In this document: positions 51,118 through 60,111 of the stretch, piece after piece | How positions within the stretch are numbered: position 1 is the first letter of the stretch | Layout of the letters: each line of letters begins with the position of its first letter | Notes under the pieces: model-generated | The model's database searches: none | What the model was told of the DNA's origin: nothing | Seen by the model: only the letters and a program-made list of their open reading frames with translations | Translations under genes and position numbers: made by a program | Source: Pseudopedobacter saltans DSM 12145 | GTDB taxonomy: Bacteria; Bacteroidota; Bacteroidia; Sphingobacteriales; Sphingobacteriaceae | DNA: 64,000 nt | Assembly (NCBI RefSeq): GCF_000190735.1 | Contig: NC_015177.1 | Location: 620,001-684,000 of the forward strand | Direction: 5' to 3'

Positions 51118-53472
51118 CTATACCACTTTAATACCGAGTTCTTTAAATCTTAAAAGGAATCGGGTGAATAAGTGATTTTTAAATAAGGGTTCTGCGTAGA
51201 TGTTATTAATCCATACTAATATTTTCAATTCGATGGCATCTGCGCTGATATTGTTAATCAATACCTCGGGAGCCATTTTTTTGACAACCCCTTTAGCCTG
51301 TCCCACTTCTTCTTCTACAATTTTACGTATAGTTTCAATATCTGTTTCGCTGTTTACTTTCAGGATAATTTCTGATTTTACGTAGGCTTTGTTCGTCGTC
51401 CAGTTAACAAAACGGTTAGAAAGTAAATCTGCGTTTGGAATAATTACTTCAGCGCCCTGTTGGGTAATCATTCTGCTGGAACGTATGCCAATGTCTTTAA
51501 TCTTTCCTTTTTTATCTGCCAGTTCTATATAATCGCCAATATGAAAAGGTTTTTCGAATATCAGTATAATGCCCGACACAAAGTTATTAACGATATTCTG
51601 CATCCCTAAACCTATTCCAACACTCAGTGCACCCAAAACCACTGTTAATTTGTCTAAGGGAATGCCGGAAGCGGTAATTGCAAGCAAAATCCCTAAAATG
51701 GCAACTATTAGCCTGATTAAAGTAAGTTTAGAGCTCTTATGTTCTATCACATTGCTAAAACCAATACTTTTCTCTCCAAACAGGATTTCGATGTTTTTTT
51801 GCAGCCAGTTGGATATATAAAGTATTAAGGCAAAGAATAATATATTATTTAGCGTAAATGATACGCTTCCAAAATTGCGGGGTTTCGTTAGAATTTTTTC
51901 GAACAGTGTAAAAACACCTTCAGAAATCCCCATATTGATCATAAAGACCAAAAGCCATAATATAACGGCAAGTAAGGACAATACTTTTTTGAAAGAAGCG
52001 CGTGTTTTTTCGAGGTTAACCCTGGAAAACAAACCTTCGTTATAAGCGCTGATTCTGATCTGAAGTTCTATAGCATCAATTAATATCAAAATAAAGGCAA
52101 CCAGGCCGATAACTTGTGTAAGACCTATTATTGCCGTTAAACTGAAGGTTGTTGCCAAGCTTATCCGTCCGAAAACGTTGAATATTACGGACAGCAAGTT
52201 AAACACCAAAAACATCAGTAATACCGGTTTTAACATTCGTTTGGCAATCTGTACGTATTGCAACTTTAGATAGAATTTAGACCCGATGTATAATGAGGAT
52301 AAATTGAGTATTATCAGACAAATGCGTATAAGAAAGGAGTCTCTGACGGTTGCGGCAGCAAATGTGATCAGTATGTACAGCGTTACGATTATCAGCCAGT
52401 TTTTAAATTCAGACCGTGGCAGGTTCCTCCAAAACGCTATTGTAAGAATAACAATCAGCAGGAAAGCCATAATTTCTATGTACAGTGAAGGGGAATCGGG
52501 CTCGAATAAGGGAGTAAGGTTGATAAGTACGATTAACGTAGATAAAATAGGTATAGGTTTGATATGATCAAGTTGAATATCCCCCAGTTTTTGTTTGACT
52601 TCCGGATTCTGTGCTTTTTTGAAATTGAGATAGACCCAAATAAAGAAACCTATGCTAAAGAGTAGCAGTAGAATGCGATTGTCCCATGTAGAATTGACAA
52701 AATAGCTGATAATCTTATTCTGGCCTTTAAAAGAAGAAGACAACAGGTCACCTAAGCTTTCTTGCGGTTTTTCTTTTGGAGCAGACCAGATATAGGGAGA
52801 TTCTTTTCCGAAAGCGCTTTTGCTGGAAGCTTGCATACGCTCGTTTATATTCGCCTGTAAATCGTTAATCTCAAACAATAAGGTGGAAACCTTAGCCAGG
52901 GTAGAACTTACTGTATCCAGATCGACTGAGACTGATTTTCCGGTATGTTGCAACTTTAATTTCAGATCGAGTAGTTGCTTATTGTATAGCCTTTTTGTAG
53001 AACTGTCCTTTTCGTTTACACTTAATAAAGAGTCCTGACTTAAAGACACTACTTCGTCGGACATCTTCTGCAAATCGTTGGTTGACCTGGACAGTTGCGT
53101 TCGCCAGATATCCAATGTTTCCTGAGATTTTTTAAGGATGAGGTTATAACCATTCAGGGTTTTGGAGTCGATAGATTTATTAAGGTTTTGAAGATCGGCT
53201 TTAACAGGGGCGATGTTGTTTTCTATTTCATCCAGTTGGCCATTTATATGATCCAGATTGTGCCCTTTTTTGGTGACCGTATTAATCTCGGTAATGGAAG
53301 ATTGTGCTTTTTGTATTTTAAAAAGTAGGGTGTCTGGTATAACCTGCGAAGAATCGCCAATCGGCTTTTTATCTTGTCCTTTAACTGGAAGAGAAAAACA
53401 GCTTAAAAGTAAGATACAAACAAAGGTGTACTGCTGAAAAAGACTTGAAAAATGGCGTTTAGTTTTATGCAT
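51118..53472 (-). CDS. Large MscS-family mechanosensitive channel (MscK-like)
   Basis: 784 residues. A signal peptide, then ~220 residues of Ser/Gln-rich coiled coil (ITEINTVTKKGHNLDHINGQ, LKLQHTGKSVSVDLD), then about 11 transmembrane helices, and the MscS core SVGIGLGMQNIVNNFVSGII with IGDYIELADKKGKIKDIGIR. The extended periplasmic part is as in MscK. It opens on membrane tension to release solutes in osmotic downshock. Confidence 0.9.
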   Translation of the reverse strand: MHKTKRHFSSLFQQYTFVCILLLSCFSLPVKGQDKKPIGDSSQVIPDTLLFKIQKAQSSITEINTVTKKGHNLDHINGQLDEIENNIAPVKADLQNLNKSIDSKTLNGYNLILKKSQETLDIWRTQLSRSTNDLQKMSDEVVSLSQDSLLSVNEKDSSTKRLYNKQLLDLKLKLQHTGKSVSVDLDTVSSTLAKVSTLLFEINDLQANINERMQASSKSAFGKESPYIWSAPKEKPQESLGDLLSSSFKGQNKIISYFVNSTWDNRILLLLFSIGFFIWVYLNFKKAQNPEVKQKLGDIQLDHIKPIPILSTLIVLINLTPLFEPDSPSLYIEIMAFLLIVILTIAFWRNLPRSEFKNWLIIVTLYILITFAAATVRDSFLIRICLIILNLSSLYIGSKFYLKLQYVQIAKRMLKPVLLMFLVFNLLSVIFNVFGRISLATTFSLTAIIGLTQVIGLVAFILILIDAIELQIRISAYNEGLFSRVNLEKTRASFKKVLSLLAVILWLLVFMINMGISEGVFTLFEKILTKPRNFGSVSFTLNNILFFALILYISNWLQKNIEILFGEKSIGFSNVIEHKSSKLTLIRLIVAILGILLAITASGIPLDKLTVVLGALSVGIGLGMQNIVNNFVSGIILIFEKPFHIGDYIELADKKGKIKDIGIRSSRMITQQGAEVIIPNADLLSNRFVNWTTNKAYVKSEIILKVNSETDIETIRKIVEEEVGQAKGVVKKMAPEVLINNISADAIELKILVWINNIYAEPLFKNHLFTRFLLRFKELGIKVV

Positions 53473-53665
53473 TTTGAAACCCGTTAGAGATCTATTAACA
53501 AATTAAGGACTATAATTGCTTGGAAAATTGATTTTACCTCGCTTTTGCCCATAACTAATTAACCAAAAATTATGCAATAGATAAATTTTGCTGGCTTTTT
53601 TATGCATAAGCTCCGAGCTTATTCTTCACTGGTCTAACCTAACATCCTTATTTATCTCATTTTGT

Positions 53666-54106
53666 TTATGCTTTTTTATCGAATTCAGGATCAAATTCTA
53701 TAATCCATTCAATACCGTATTTGTCTCTAAACATACCGAAATATGTTTCCCAAAGGCTATCGCTCATAGGCACTTCTATAGTTCCTCCAGCAGAAAGGCC
53801 ATTAAATAATTTATCAGCTTCTTCTTTGCTTTCTGTAATTACCGAAATTTTACTCCTATTCTCATTCTCGTTTACTTTTCCTAAAAAATCGGGCACATCA
53901 TTAGCAATTAATCTGTTGTTTTTACCGATTGGCAAAGCAATGTGCATGATTTTATTTTCATCTTTTTCTGCTACCGGGAATTCTGGGCTTGCCAAATCTT
54001 TCAAGCGTATAATCTTTGTAAATTCTCCGCCAAATACAGATTTGTAAAATGTAAATGCTTCTTCTGCATTCCCGTTGAAATTAATGTGGGGATTGATAAT
54101 TGCCAT
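53666..54106 (-). CDS. VOC-family protein, PhnB-like (paralogue)
   Basis: 146 residues. INPHINFNGNAEEAFTFYKS and WETYFGMFRDKYGIEWIIEF match PhnB-like VOC proteins, as in the gene at 13983-14411. Single-domain, probably dimeric. Role unknown. Confidence 0.88.
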   Translation of the reverse strand: MAIINPHINFNGNAEEAFTFYKSVFGGEFTKIIRLKDLASPEFPVAEKDENKIMHIALPIGKNNRLIANDVPDFLGKVNENENRSKISVITESKEEADKLFNGLSAGGTIEVPMSDSLWETYFGMFRDKYGIEWIIEFDPEFDKKA

Positions 54107-54258
54107 GGTTTATATTTTTTTATCAAATGTAGCGCTTAAACCAGAAATGAATAAGGTATAAAAGCGACAAAAAAAGGGCGATCTGCGTCAGGTTTTTTAA
54201 TAATGTCGCAGTTTTGGCGATGGTGCAAAAATCTACTCTTTTTTGGCAACAAGAGTTG

Positions 54259-54630
54259 TTAATTTATTGAATCTTTGTCTAAATCAGCTTCACTATGTGA
54301 AGCACAAATCCAACGGTCATTTTGTTTAATCCAGGTGGAAGAACACACACATTCATATATTTTTTCTTTTTCTATTTCTATAGTGTAAGCTAATATCACG
54401 GTGCTTTCGTTAACTTGTTGAAGAACTACATTGTTAAAACTGTTGATTTTCATGCTCATTCCGGCAGCAGATTCAAACATTTTTTTAAAAGTAGGTTCAT
54501 CGATGCTGTTAGCACCTCTTTTACTTGCTAAAACACAAGGAAATCTAGTCAGATCTTTCACGGTTGCATAGTCGTGTTCTTCCATTGCTTTCCAATATTT
54601 TTTTTCTAAATCTAAGAACTGGTTTTCCAT
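54259..54630 (-). CDS. Nuclear transport factor 2 / SnoaL-like protein
   Basis: 123 residues. The fold pattern fits NTF2-like proteins (LEKKYWKAMEEHDYATVKDL, INSFNNVVLQQVNESTVILA, CVCSSTWIKQNDRWICASHS). Small stand-alone proteins of this fold include isomerases and unknown ligand binders. No operon partner. Confidence 0.75.
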   Translation of the reverse strand: MENQFLDLEKKYWKAMEEHDYATVKDLTRFPCVLASKRGANSIDEPTFKKMFESAAGMSMKINSFNNVVLQQVNESTVILAYTIEIEKEKIYECVCSSTWIKQNDRWICASHSEADLDKDSIN

Positions 54631-54928
54631 AGTAGTAAATTTTGTACTGTGTATTTTTATATCTGAGTGATATAAAGGAAAGCAAACAAAAATTAAGCCT
54701 TATTTGCAAACCAAGAGATAAAGAAAAAGGGCTACTATTACCATTCGTTCACCAGATTAGTAGCGGTAAGATATTAACGGATTTTTTATTTATGAGTTTA
54801 AATGGCAAATGTATAGTCAGATTCAAGGTGATTACTATTGCGAATTCATAAATATTTTCATGTTCTCTTCACTAAATACCACGAAAAAGGTCTTGGCGAG
54901 GGACGGACGCTATTGATCTGGTTTTAAA

Positions 54929-54956
54929 CAAAAAAAGCCCTCATTTCTGAAGGCTT
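54929..54956 (-). terminator. Terminator downstream of the tRNA
   Basis: Minus-strand hairpin AAGCCTTCA-GAAA-TGAGGGCTT (9 bp, one G-T pair) followed by a T-run, about 10 bases after the tRNA 3' end. Normal end of a tRNA transcript. Confidence 0.8.
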
Positions 54957-54964
54957 TCTGTTTG

Positions 54965-55041
54965 TGCTCCCACCTGGGCTCGAACCAGGGACCAAAAGAT
55001 TATGAGTGTTGCACCCTCTAGCCCAACTGAGCTGTAGGAGC
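54965..55041 (-). tRNA. Met/Ile2-type tRNA (anticodon CAT), hybrid halves, likely att site
   Basis: T-arm CCTGG-TTCGAGC-CCAGG is perfect. The acceptor stem GCTCCTA/TGGGAGC pairs with one T-G. The anticodon loop reads CTCATAA. The anticodon stem, however, does not pair: 5' CAACA versus 3' TCTTT(TG). The 3' strand would match a CAAAAGA partner and the 5' strand a TGTTG partner. The D-stem also has a G-G mismatch. So the 5' half and 3' half seem to come from different tRNAs, as when a recombinase crosses in the anticodon loop. The integrase lies on the 5' side. Confidence 0.6.
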
Positions 55042-55068
55042 CATATTTCTCCATGCTTTAGCTTAATT

Positions 55069-55089
55069 GATCCCAAAATGATCCCAAAA
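55069..55089 (+). repeat. Direct repeat TGATCCCAAAA x2 around the integrase start
   Basis: TGATCCCAAAA occurs at 55069-55079 and again from 55079, overlapping the ATG (55078) of the integrase. It could be an integrase arm site or autoregulatory operator, close to the att-like tRNA. Low specificity. Confidence 0.35.
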
Positions 55090-56241
55090 CAGCTATTAAG
55101 GACGGGAATTAATAATCCTAAAGATTTAAACAAAAGATGCTATGTTAATCTGTATTTAGAAGACAAAAGAATTAAAATCTACAATGGCAAATGTATTAAT
55201 CTGGATATTAACCCAAATGTCGAGAACGATCTTGCTAAGAGAACACTGGAACTACAGTTGTTAGAATACGAAATTAAAAAAGCATTTGCAGAAGGTCGGT
55301 ATCCGATAGATCGAACTGCATCAAAACATCAGTTCCGGGATAACCTTATAATCGAAAGGGAAGCACTGGTTTTAAAAGATGCTTTAGATGAAGTGTTGAA
55401 CTTGAAGTTAGCCTCTAATCTAAGTAAATTGTATAAAAGGAACCTAAAGCGTATTCATAAGCTTTTTGTAGATTTCCTTACTACAGAAGAAAAGGAGGGA
55501 TGCTTATCAAACCTTTCTCAAAATAGAGTCCAAGAGTTTCTTAATCAGTTCCAAAGTTCAAGCACTTATTATATGGATAAGAGACGAGACATCAACGTTC
55601 TTTTATCTGGAATATCCAATAAGTATGAAGTTGATTTAGGTAAGTTAAAAAAAACTAACAGAGTTAAAGTAAAGGCTACGTTGCATAAATATTATGAGTT
55701 ACCACAACTTAAACGCATTCTGAGTTATTTGGAAAAGCATAATGATAATCTGTATATCTGCTGTTTATTAAGCTATAGTTGCTTTTTAAGGCCACATCAG
55801 GAAATTCGGATATTAACTAAGTCTCACTTTAAGAACGGGTTTACTCAGATCCATCTCTCAGGCTCTGAGAATAAAAGTGGGCGCATTAGGGTTGTTCCAT
55901 TACCTGACTATGTTAGAGAAAAATTAGTTAGTCATTGTAAGGATATCGAGGAGCATCACAATATATTCTCTAAATCAATCACTGCTTATAATGAGCATTA
56001 TTTTAGTACTAATTGGACAAGAGAGCATAAAAAGATGTCTAAATTGGGATTAATAGATAAGGATCAAACTATTTATTCATTTAGACACACTGGAGCTATA
56101 GCAGTCTATAAAAAGACAAAGGATGTGCATATTTTGCAACAATTATTAGGGCATTCGGATATGATAGTTACTTTGAACTATCTCAGAGGGCTGGGGCAGA
56201 TGTCACTAGATAATTATAAGGAGATATTGCCAGATTTATAG
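55078..56241 (+). CDS. Tyrosine recombinase (integrase) of an integrative element
   Basis: Start taken at the ATG at 55078 (MIPKQLLRTGINN), since upstream codons lie inside the tRNA; ~387 residues. N-terminal arm/SAM-like domain (RIKIYNGKCINLDINPNVEN, KLYKRNLKRIHKLFVDFL), catalytic domain with Arg in CFLRPHQEIRI, YSFRHTGAIAVYK (Tyr-x-x-Arg in place of His-x-x-Arg, common in this type), LLGHSDMIVTLNYLRGL with His and the nucleophile Tyr. It integrates and excises mobile elements. It lies right next to the tRNA on its 5' side. Same type as in Bacteroidota conjugative or mobilisable elements and prophages. Confidence 0.93.
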   Translation: MIPKQLLRTGINNPKDLNKRCYVNLYLEDKRIKIYNGKCINLDINPNVENDLAKRTLELQLLEYEIKKAFAEGRYPIDRTASKHQFRDNLIIEREALVLKDALDEVLNLKLASNLSKLYKRNLKRIHKLFVDFLTTEEKEGCLSNLSQNRVQEFLNQFQSSSTYYMDKRRDINVLLSGISNKYEVDLGKLKKTNRVKVKATLHKYYELPQLKRILSYLEKHNDNLYICCLLSYSCFLRPHQEIRILTKSHFKNGFTQIHLSGSENKSGRIRVVPLPDYVREKLVSHCKDIEEHHNIFSKSITAYNEHYFSTNWTREHKKMSKLGLIDKDQTIYSFRHTGAIAVYKKTKDVHILQQLLGHSDMIVTLNYLRGLGQMSLDNYKEILPDL

Positions 56242-56279
56242 CACTCACTTCAATAGTTCGCTTCATCAATAAAAAAATG

Positions 56280-56305
56280 GCTCACAAGACAAACGTCCTG
56301 TGAGC
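56280..56305. terminator. Hairpin between integrase and radC
   Basis: GCTCACA-(A)GAC-AAAC-GTC(C)TGTGAGC: an 11-bp hairpin between convergent genes, with A-rich flank. Serves both genes. Confidence 0.65.
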
Positions 56306-56310
56306 TTAAT

Positions 56311-56769
56311 TTATATCAACCCCATCTCTGCAAAGCTGTAGAACTTCTCCGGAGTTACAATGATATGGTCAAAAACCTCTATATCTAAGTATTTTGAAGC
56401 TTCTATAATCTTGTTGGTAAGTTTCTTATCTGCATCACTTGGTGTTATATTACCACTTGGATGATTATGCGCCAGTATCAGCGAACAAGCTCCACCTTTC
56501 AATGCGATACCGAATAAGACCTTCACGTCAACTATTGTCCCAGACATTCCTCCTGTAGAGATATGGCTTATCCCTAAAACCTTATTGGATTTATTAAGCA
56601 ACATAATCTTGAATTGTTCCACTATCTCTATGCTATCCATGTCCCAGGATTTTAGCAGTACTTCATAAGCTGATTTAGCGTCATAGACTTTCATTCTTTC
56701 CGATGCTTTTACTTTAGGTCTGTAGACCAATTGAATCTCACTTACCTGTAATAAGACGTTTTGTTCCAT
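56311..56769 (-). CDS. RadC-family JAB/MPN protein
   Basis: 152 residues, shorter than chromosomal RadC, as typical for mobile-element copies. The JAMM motif is ILAHNHPSGNITPSDADKKL, preceded by ISTGGMSGTIVDVKVLF, and the end HIIVTPEKFYSFAEMGL is conserved. Function uncertain; RadC-like genes are common in conjugative elements and next to defence genes. Confidence 0.9.
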   Translation of the reverse strand: MEQNVLLQVSEIQLVYRPKVKASERMKVYDAKSAYEVLLKSWDMDSIEIVEQFKIMLLNKSNKVLGISHISTGGMSGTIVDVKVLFGIALKGGACSLILAHNHPSGNITPSDADKKLTNKIIEASKYLDIEVFDHIIVTPEKFYSFAEMGLI

Positions 56770-57084
56770 AATTGAAATGATTAAAATATTAAAGAATTAA
56801 TTATGGAATCTGTATCAGCTTTGGGCTGAACTAAGTAAAGAAGCAACGGAATAAATAGGATTGAGCGTAAATGCTACAGGAGCGTTTATGCCGGAATTTC
56901 TTTAAACGTGTTCAGACCAGAAGCTTAAATTGGATGGAATGATTGATGATTTCTTTCCGTGGATAGTAGTGCATATAGCATTTAACTATTTTTAGGATAT
57001 TCAATCCATGAATGCCGTCAGTAAAAATTCTGCTTGAATTTTGAACAAAACTATTATTAAGGAGTTTTTACTTCTGACTTAGTA
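56770..57084. other. Intergenic region, 315 bases
   Basis: I see no gene, only A+T-rich sequence and short stems. On the minus strand it is the leader of radC and the tail of the S1-repeat gene; no clear terminator could be named. Confidence 0.5.
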
Positions 57085-60000
57085 TTATGTAATTCTTCTT
57101 TTTACATAAGCTTTTTTTAAAAAATTAGGGACAGAACGATGAGTACTGGTATGAGAAATGTATATTCTTTTAAATTTCTTATTAAGCTCAATAACTTTGA
57201 AATCAAGTATCTCCTTTGCTTTCGGATAGTAACCATCAGATTTAATTAAATGGCGAGTTGGAGCAAAGACGGTAAGTCCATAATCTAACGCTATAATAGC
57301 TCCATTTTTCTTTATGTCAATAATTTCTCCTTTATGGATAGAATTAACTAAAAACACTTTTTCAAATAAATATCCATTTTCTTCTTTTATTTCGTAACCT
57401 AATGATAACCTTCTATTTTTTTTATCAATTTCTAAAATGGAGATATTAATTTTTTCACCAATTTTTGTGAATTCTGCCGGATGATTAATTCTTCTGTAAG
57501 ATAATATCTTAGATATATGAACTAGACCAATAACGTCTTCTTCTAATTCAACAAAAATCCCATAATCTACTAAATTTAAAACTTTTGCTATGTGTTTGGT
57601 TCCTTTTGTATATTTTTTAATCTTATTGATCCATGAGTCAGATATTAATTGTTTCAACCCTAGAGACATTTTTCTTTCTTCTATACCAACTGTAATCACA
57701 ATCGCCTCGAGAAAGTCCCCAAGTTTAAAGAGTTCCTTACAGTTCACTGTAGTAGATGACCAGCTAATATCAGAAATATGGACTAGACCTTCAACACCTG
57801 GCTCTATTTCAAGAAAAATGCCGTAATCTTCTACACTTACAACCTTACCAGTTACCCTAGTTCCGATTTTTATTTTAGCATCAAGAGCATCCCATGGGTT
57901 AGGGTGTAATTGTTTCAAGCCGAGTGAAATTCTTTTTTTGTTATCTTCATAATCTAAGACTACCACATGTATTTTTTGATTCAACTCTAATAAATCACTT
58001 GGATGATTAATTCTTCCCCATGAAATATCGGTAATATATAATAATCCATCTATTCCTCCTAAATCTATGAATGCTCCGAAATAAGTGATATTCTTAATAG
58101 TTCCTTCTAAAATTTGGCCTTTTTCAAGTTTTTTACTAATTTCCTCTCTTTGCATTTCAATAACAGATTCAATAATTAATCTGCGTGAAACAACAGTGTT
58201 TTGATTTGCTTCGCTAATCTTAACAATCTTAAAGTCAAGTGTTTTACCTATATAAGAATCATAATCAATAACGGGTTTTACGTCGATTTGAGATCCAGGA
58301 AGAAAAGCTTCTACTCCAAAGATATCGACTATTAGTCCTCCTTTTGAGGTCGATTTAATTACTCCACTAATGTATCGATCATTTTTGAAGGCATAATTTA
58401 TCTTTTTTATAGATTCAACTTTCTCTTTATGATTTAAATATATAATCTTATAAAGATATGGTCTTAAACGTTTTAAAATTTCCCAAAATTTTCCTTCAGA
58501 TAAATTAAGATTATATTCAGAAATATATTTTGGAGGAACAATAATTTTAAATGAGTGGGATTTTTTAGGAAATGGAGACAGTATTGATAAGTAGTTATTG
58601 GCTTTTTCGATTAAGAATAATTCAAGCGAATGAAAAAAGGCTTTCAGCTCATATTTTGTAATAATTTTATGTATAGTATCCTTAAATGGAGTTAAAATTA
58701 AAACGTTCTTTTTGTTAGATGCAGAATAATTTAAATTAGAAATATAGAATCTTTCTATTTCTTCGATTTGATCTTTATCTTTTAAATCTAGAGGCTTTCT
58801 AGTTTGTTTTGAACGTTTTAAGAATAAGTTTGCTTTAGGATACCCTGTTAAATACTTGGTGTTAAGAAAGCCATAACCAAAATGTAAAATAAAATCGTCT
58901 GTAATTTTTGATTCTATTTTCTTTTCTAAGATCTTTCTTTTAAAGAATTCTTCGTCAACTTTTACTTCAAACCCTGCTTCTGTCGCAAAAGATATTTCTC
59001 CATTTATGGGCGAAAAATTCAAAAATTCTTCGTACCATAAAATGGGTAAAAATGCAATTCTGATTTCATCAATTAAGTTTATAAATCTTAATATATGCTC
59101 TTCTGCATATTGCTGATTCATTAATTCTTGATGAAATAAAAAGAGTTCAAAATATTCATTCGAAGTCTTTATTAAATGATGTAATAATGCTTGGATTTCA
59201 ATATCTGTTCTTTTTGGGATACTGGAAATTTTTTCACTTATATTTTCAAGCAATGCTTCTGATTCCAATACGGCATCATATTCGTCAAATGAATAATTAA
59301 ATCGTTTTAAAAACAAAAGAAAATTCAAGTTAGATATACTACCTTGATCTAAGGAATCCAGAGTTTCTTTGATAACGTATTCATATTTAGAGCTAGATAA
59401 ATCTAATTTTTTATTTTGTATCAGATCAATTAAAAGAACTAATATTAATTGCTTATAATTGCTTGAAGTTCTATTCTCTATTATCAATTTAGAAACTTGA
59501 TTTAGAGATTTAATAAATATATCTGATAAGTAATATATTTTATGAGTAAAGGCTAAAACATTTAATGAATGGTATAAAAAATTAATAATATTTATCGAAC
59601 TGTTTGCTATATAAGCTTTTATAAAATAACTTAAAAAGACTTCAATTTCCTTTTCTTCATATTCTTCAATTACAATCCATAAAGTTCCGTCCAAAAATCT
59701 TTCTAAATAGATTGGATTGACATTTAATATCAGTTTCTCAAGAATTTTCATTCCCTTTTCTGGGAAATCAAGATTTTTAATAGATAAAAGAGCCTCTCTA
59801 AATTGGAAGTGTAAATTTGTTGTTATATATGGATTTCTAGTTCTTGATGAAAAAATAGTGTTTGAAAAATCTATTCTATTTGCTACCCACTGGTCGAATA
59901 ATCCGTAAAATTGTATGGTGGTTTTCTCATTTAGTTCCTCCGAAGAGTTTGTTCTACTAATTTCCGTTGCTAACAACCATGATCCACTTTTAAAAATTTC

Positions 60001-60111
60001 TAGAATGAAAGAAATATTTTCTTTCTCTGAAAGTTGTTCGGAGAAATATTTCAAGATCCCATGAGTACTAGGATCTTTAGGATTATATTTATTGATAATT
60101 GAATCTAACAT
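57085..60111 (-). CDS. Large protein with five ribosomal-S1-type repeats and an unrecognised N-terminal domain
   Basis: 1008 residues. Residues 1-570 are helical, Leu/Ile/Lys/Glu-rich and unrecognised (SWLLATEISRTNSSEEL, IAFLPILWYEEFLNFSPING). From ~577 come five S1-type OB repeats: ~577-645, 663-735 (YFGAFIDLGGIDGLLYITDI), 749-821 (DYGIFLEIEPGVEGLVHISD), 835-906 (DYGIFVELEEDVIGLVHISK) and a more divergent ~926-987. They resemble the C-terminal repeats of ribosomal protein S1 (RpsA). So this is an RNA-binding module fused to an unknown domain. Its start codon follows the NACHT stop with no gap. Strongly A+T-rich. Confidence 0.85.
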   Translation of the reverse strand: MLDSIINKYNPKDPSTHGILKYFSEQLSEKENISFILEIFKSGSWLLATEISRTNSSEELNEKTTIQFYGLFDQWVANRIDFSNTIFSSRTRNPYITTNLHFQFREALLSIKNLDFPEKGMKILEKLILNVNPIYLERFLDGTLWIVIEEYEEKEIEVFLSYFIKAYIANSSINIINFLYHSLNVLAFTHKIYYLSDIFIKSLNQVSKLIIENRTSSNYKQLILVLLIDLIQNKKLDLSSSKYEYVIKETLDSLDQGSISNLNFLLFLKRFNYSFDEYDAVLESEALLENISEKISSIPKRTDIEIQALLHHLIKTSNEYFELFLFHQELMNQQYAEEHILRFINLIDEIRIAFLPILWYEEFLNFSPINGEISFATEAGFEVKVDEEFFKRKILEKKIESKITDDFILHFGYGFLNTKYLTGYPKANLFLKRSKQTRKPLDLKDKDQIEEIERFYISNLNYSASNKKNVLILTPFKDTIHKIITKYELKAFFHSLELFLIEKANNYLSILSPFPKKSHSFKIIVPPKYISEYNLNLSEGKFWEILKRLRPYLYKIIYLNHKEKVESIKKINYAFKNDRYISGVIKSTSKGGLIVDIFGVEAFLPGSQIDVKPVIDYDSYIGKTLDFKIVKISEANQNTVVSRRLIIESVIEMQREEISKKLEKGQILEGTIKNITYFGAFIDLGGIDGLLYITDISWGRINHPSDLLELNQKIHVVVLDYEDNKKRISLGLKQLHPNPWDALDAKIKIGTRVTGKVVSVEDYGIFLEIEPGVEGLVHISDISWSSTTVNCKELFKLGDFLEAIVITVGIEERKMSLGLKQLISDSWINKIKKYTKGTKHIAKVLNLVDYGIFVELEEDVIGLVHISKILSYRRINHPAEFTKIGEKINISILEIDKKNRRLSLGYEIKEENGYLFEKVFLVNSIHKGEIIDIKKNGAIIALDYGLTVFAPTRHLIKSDGYYPKAKEILDFKVIELNKKFKRIYISHTSTHRSVPNFLKKAYVKRRIT

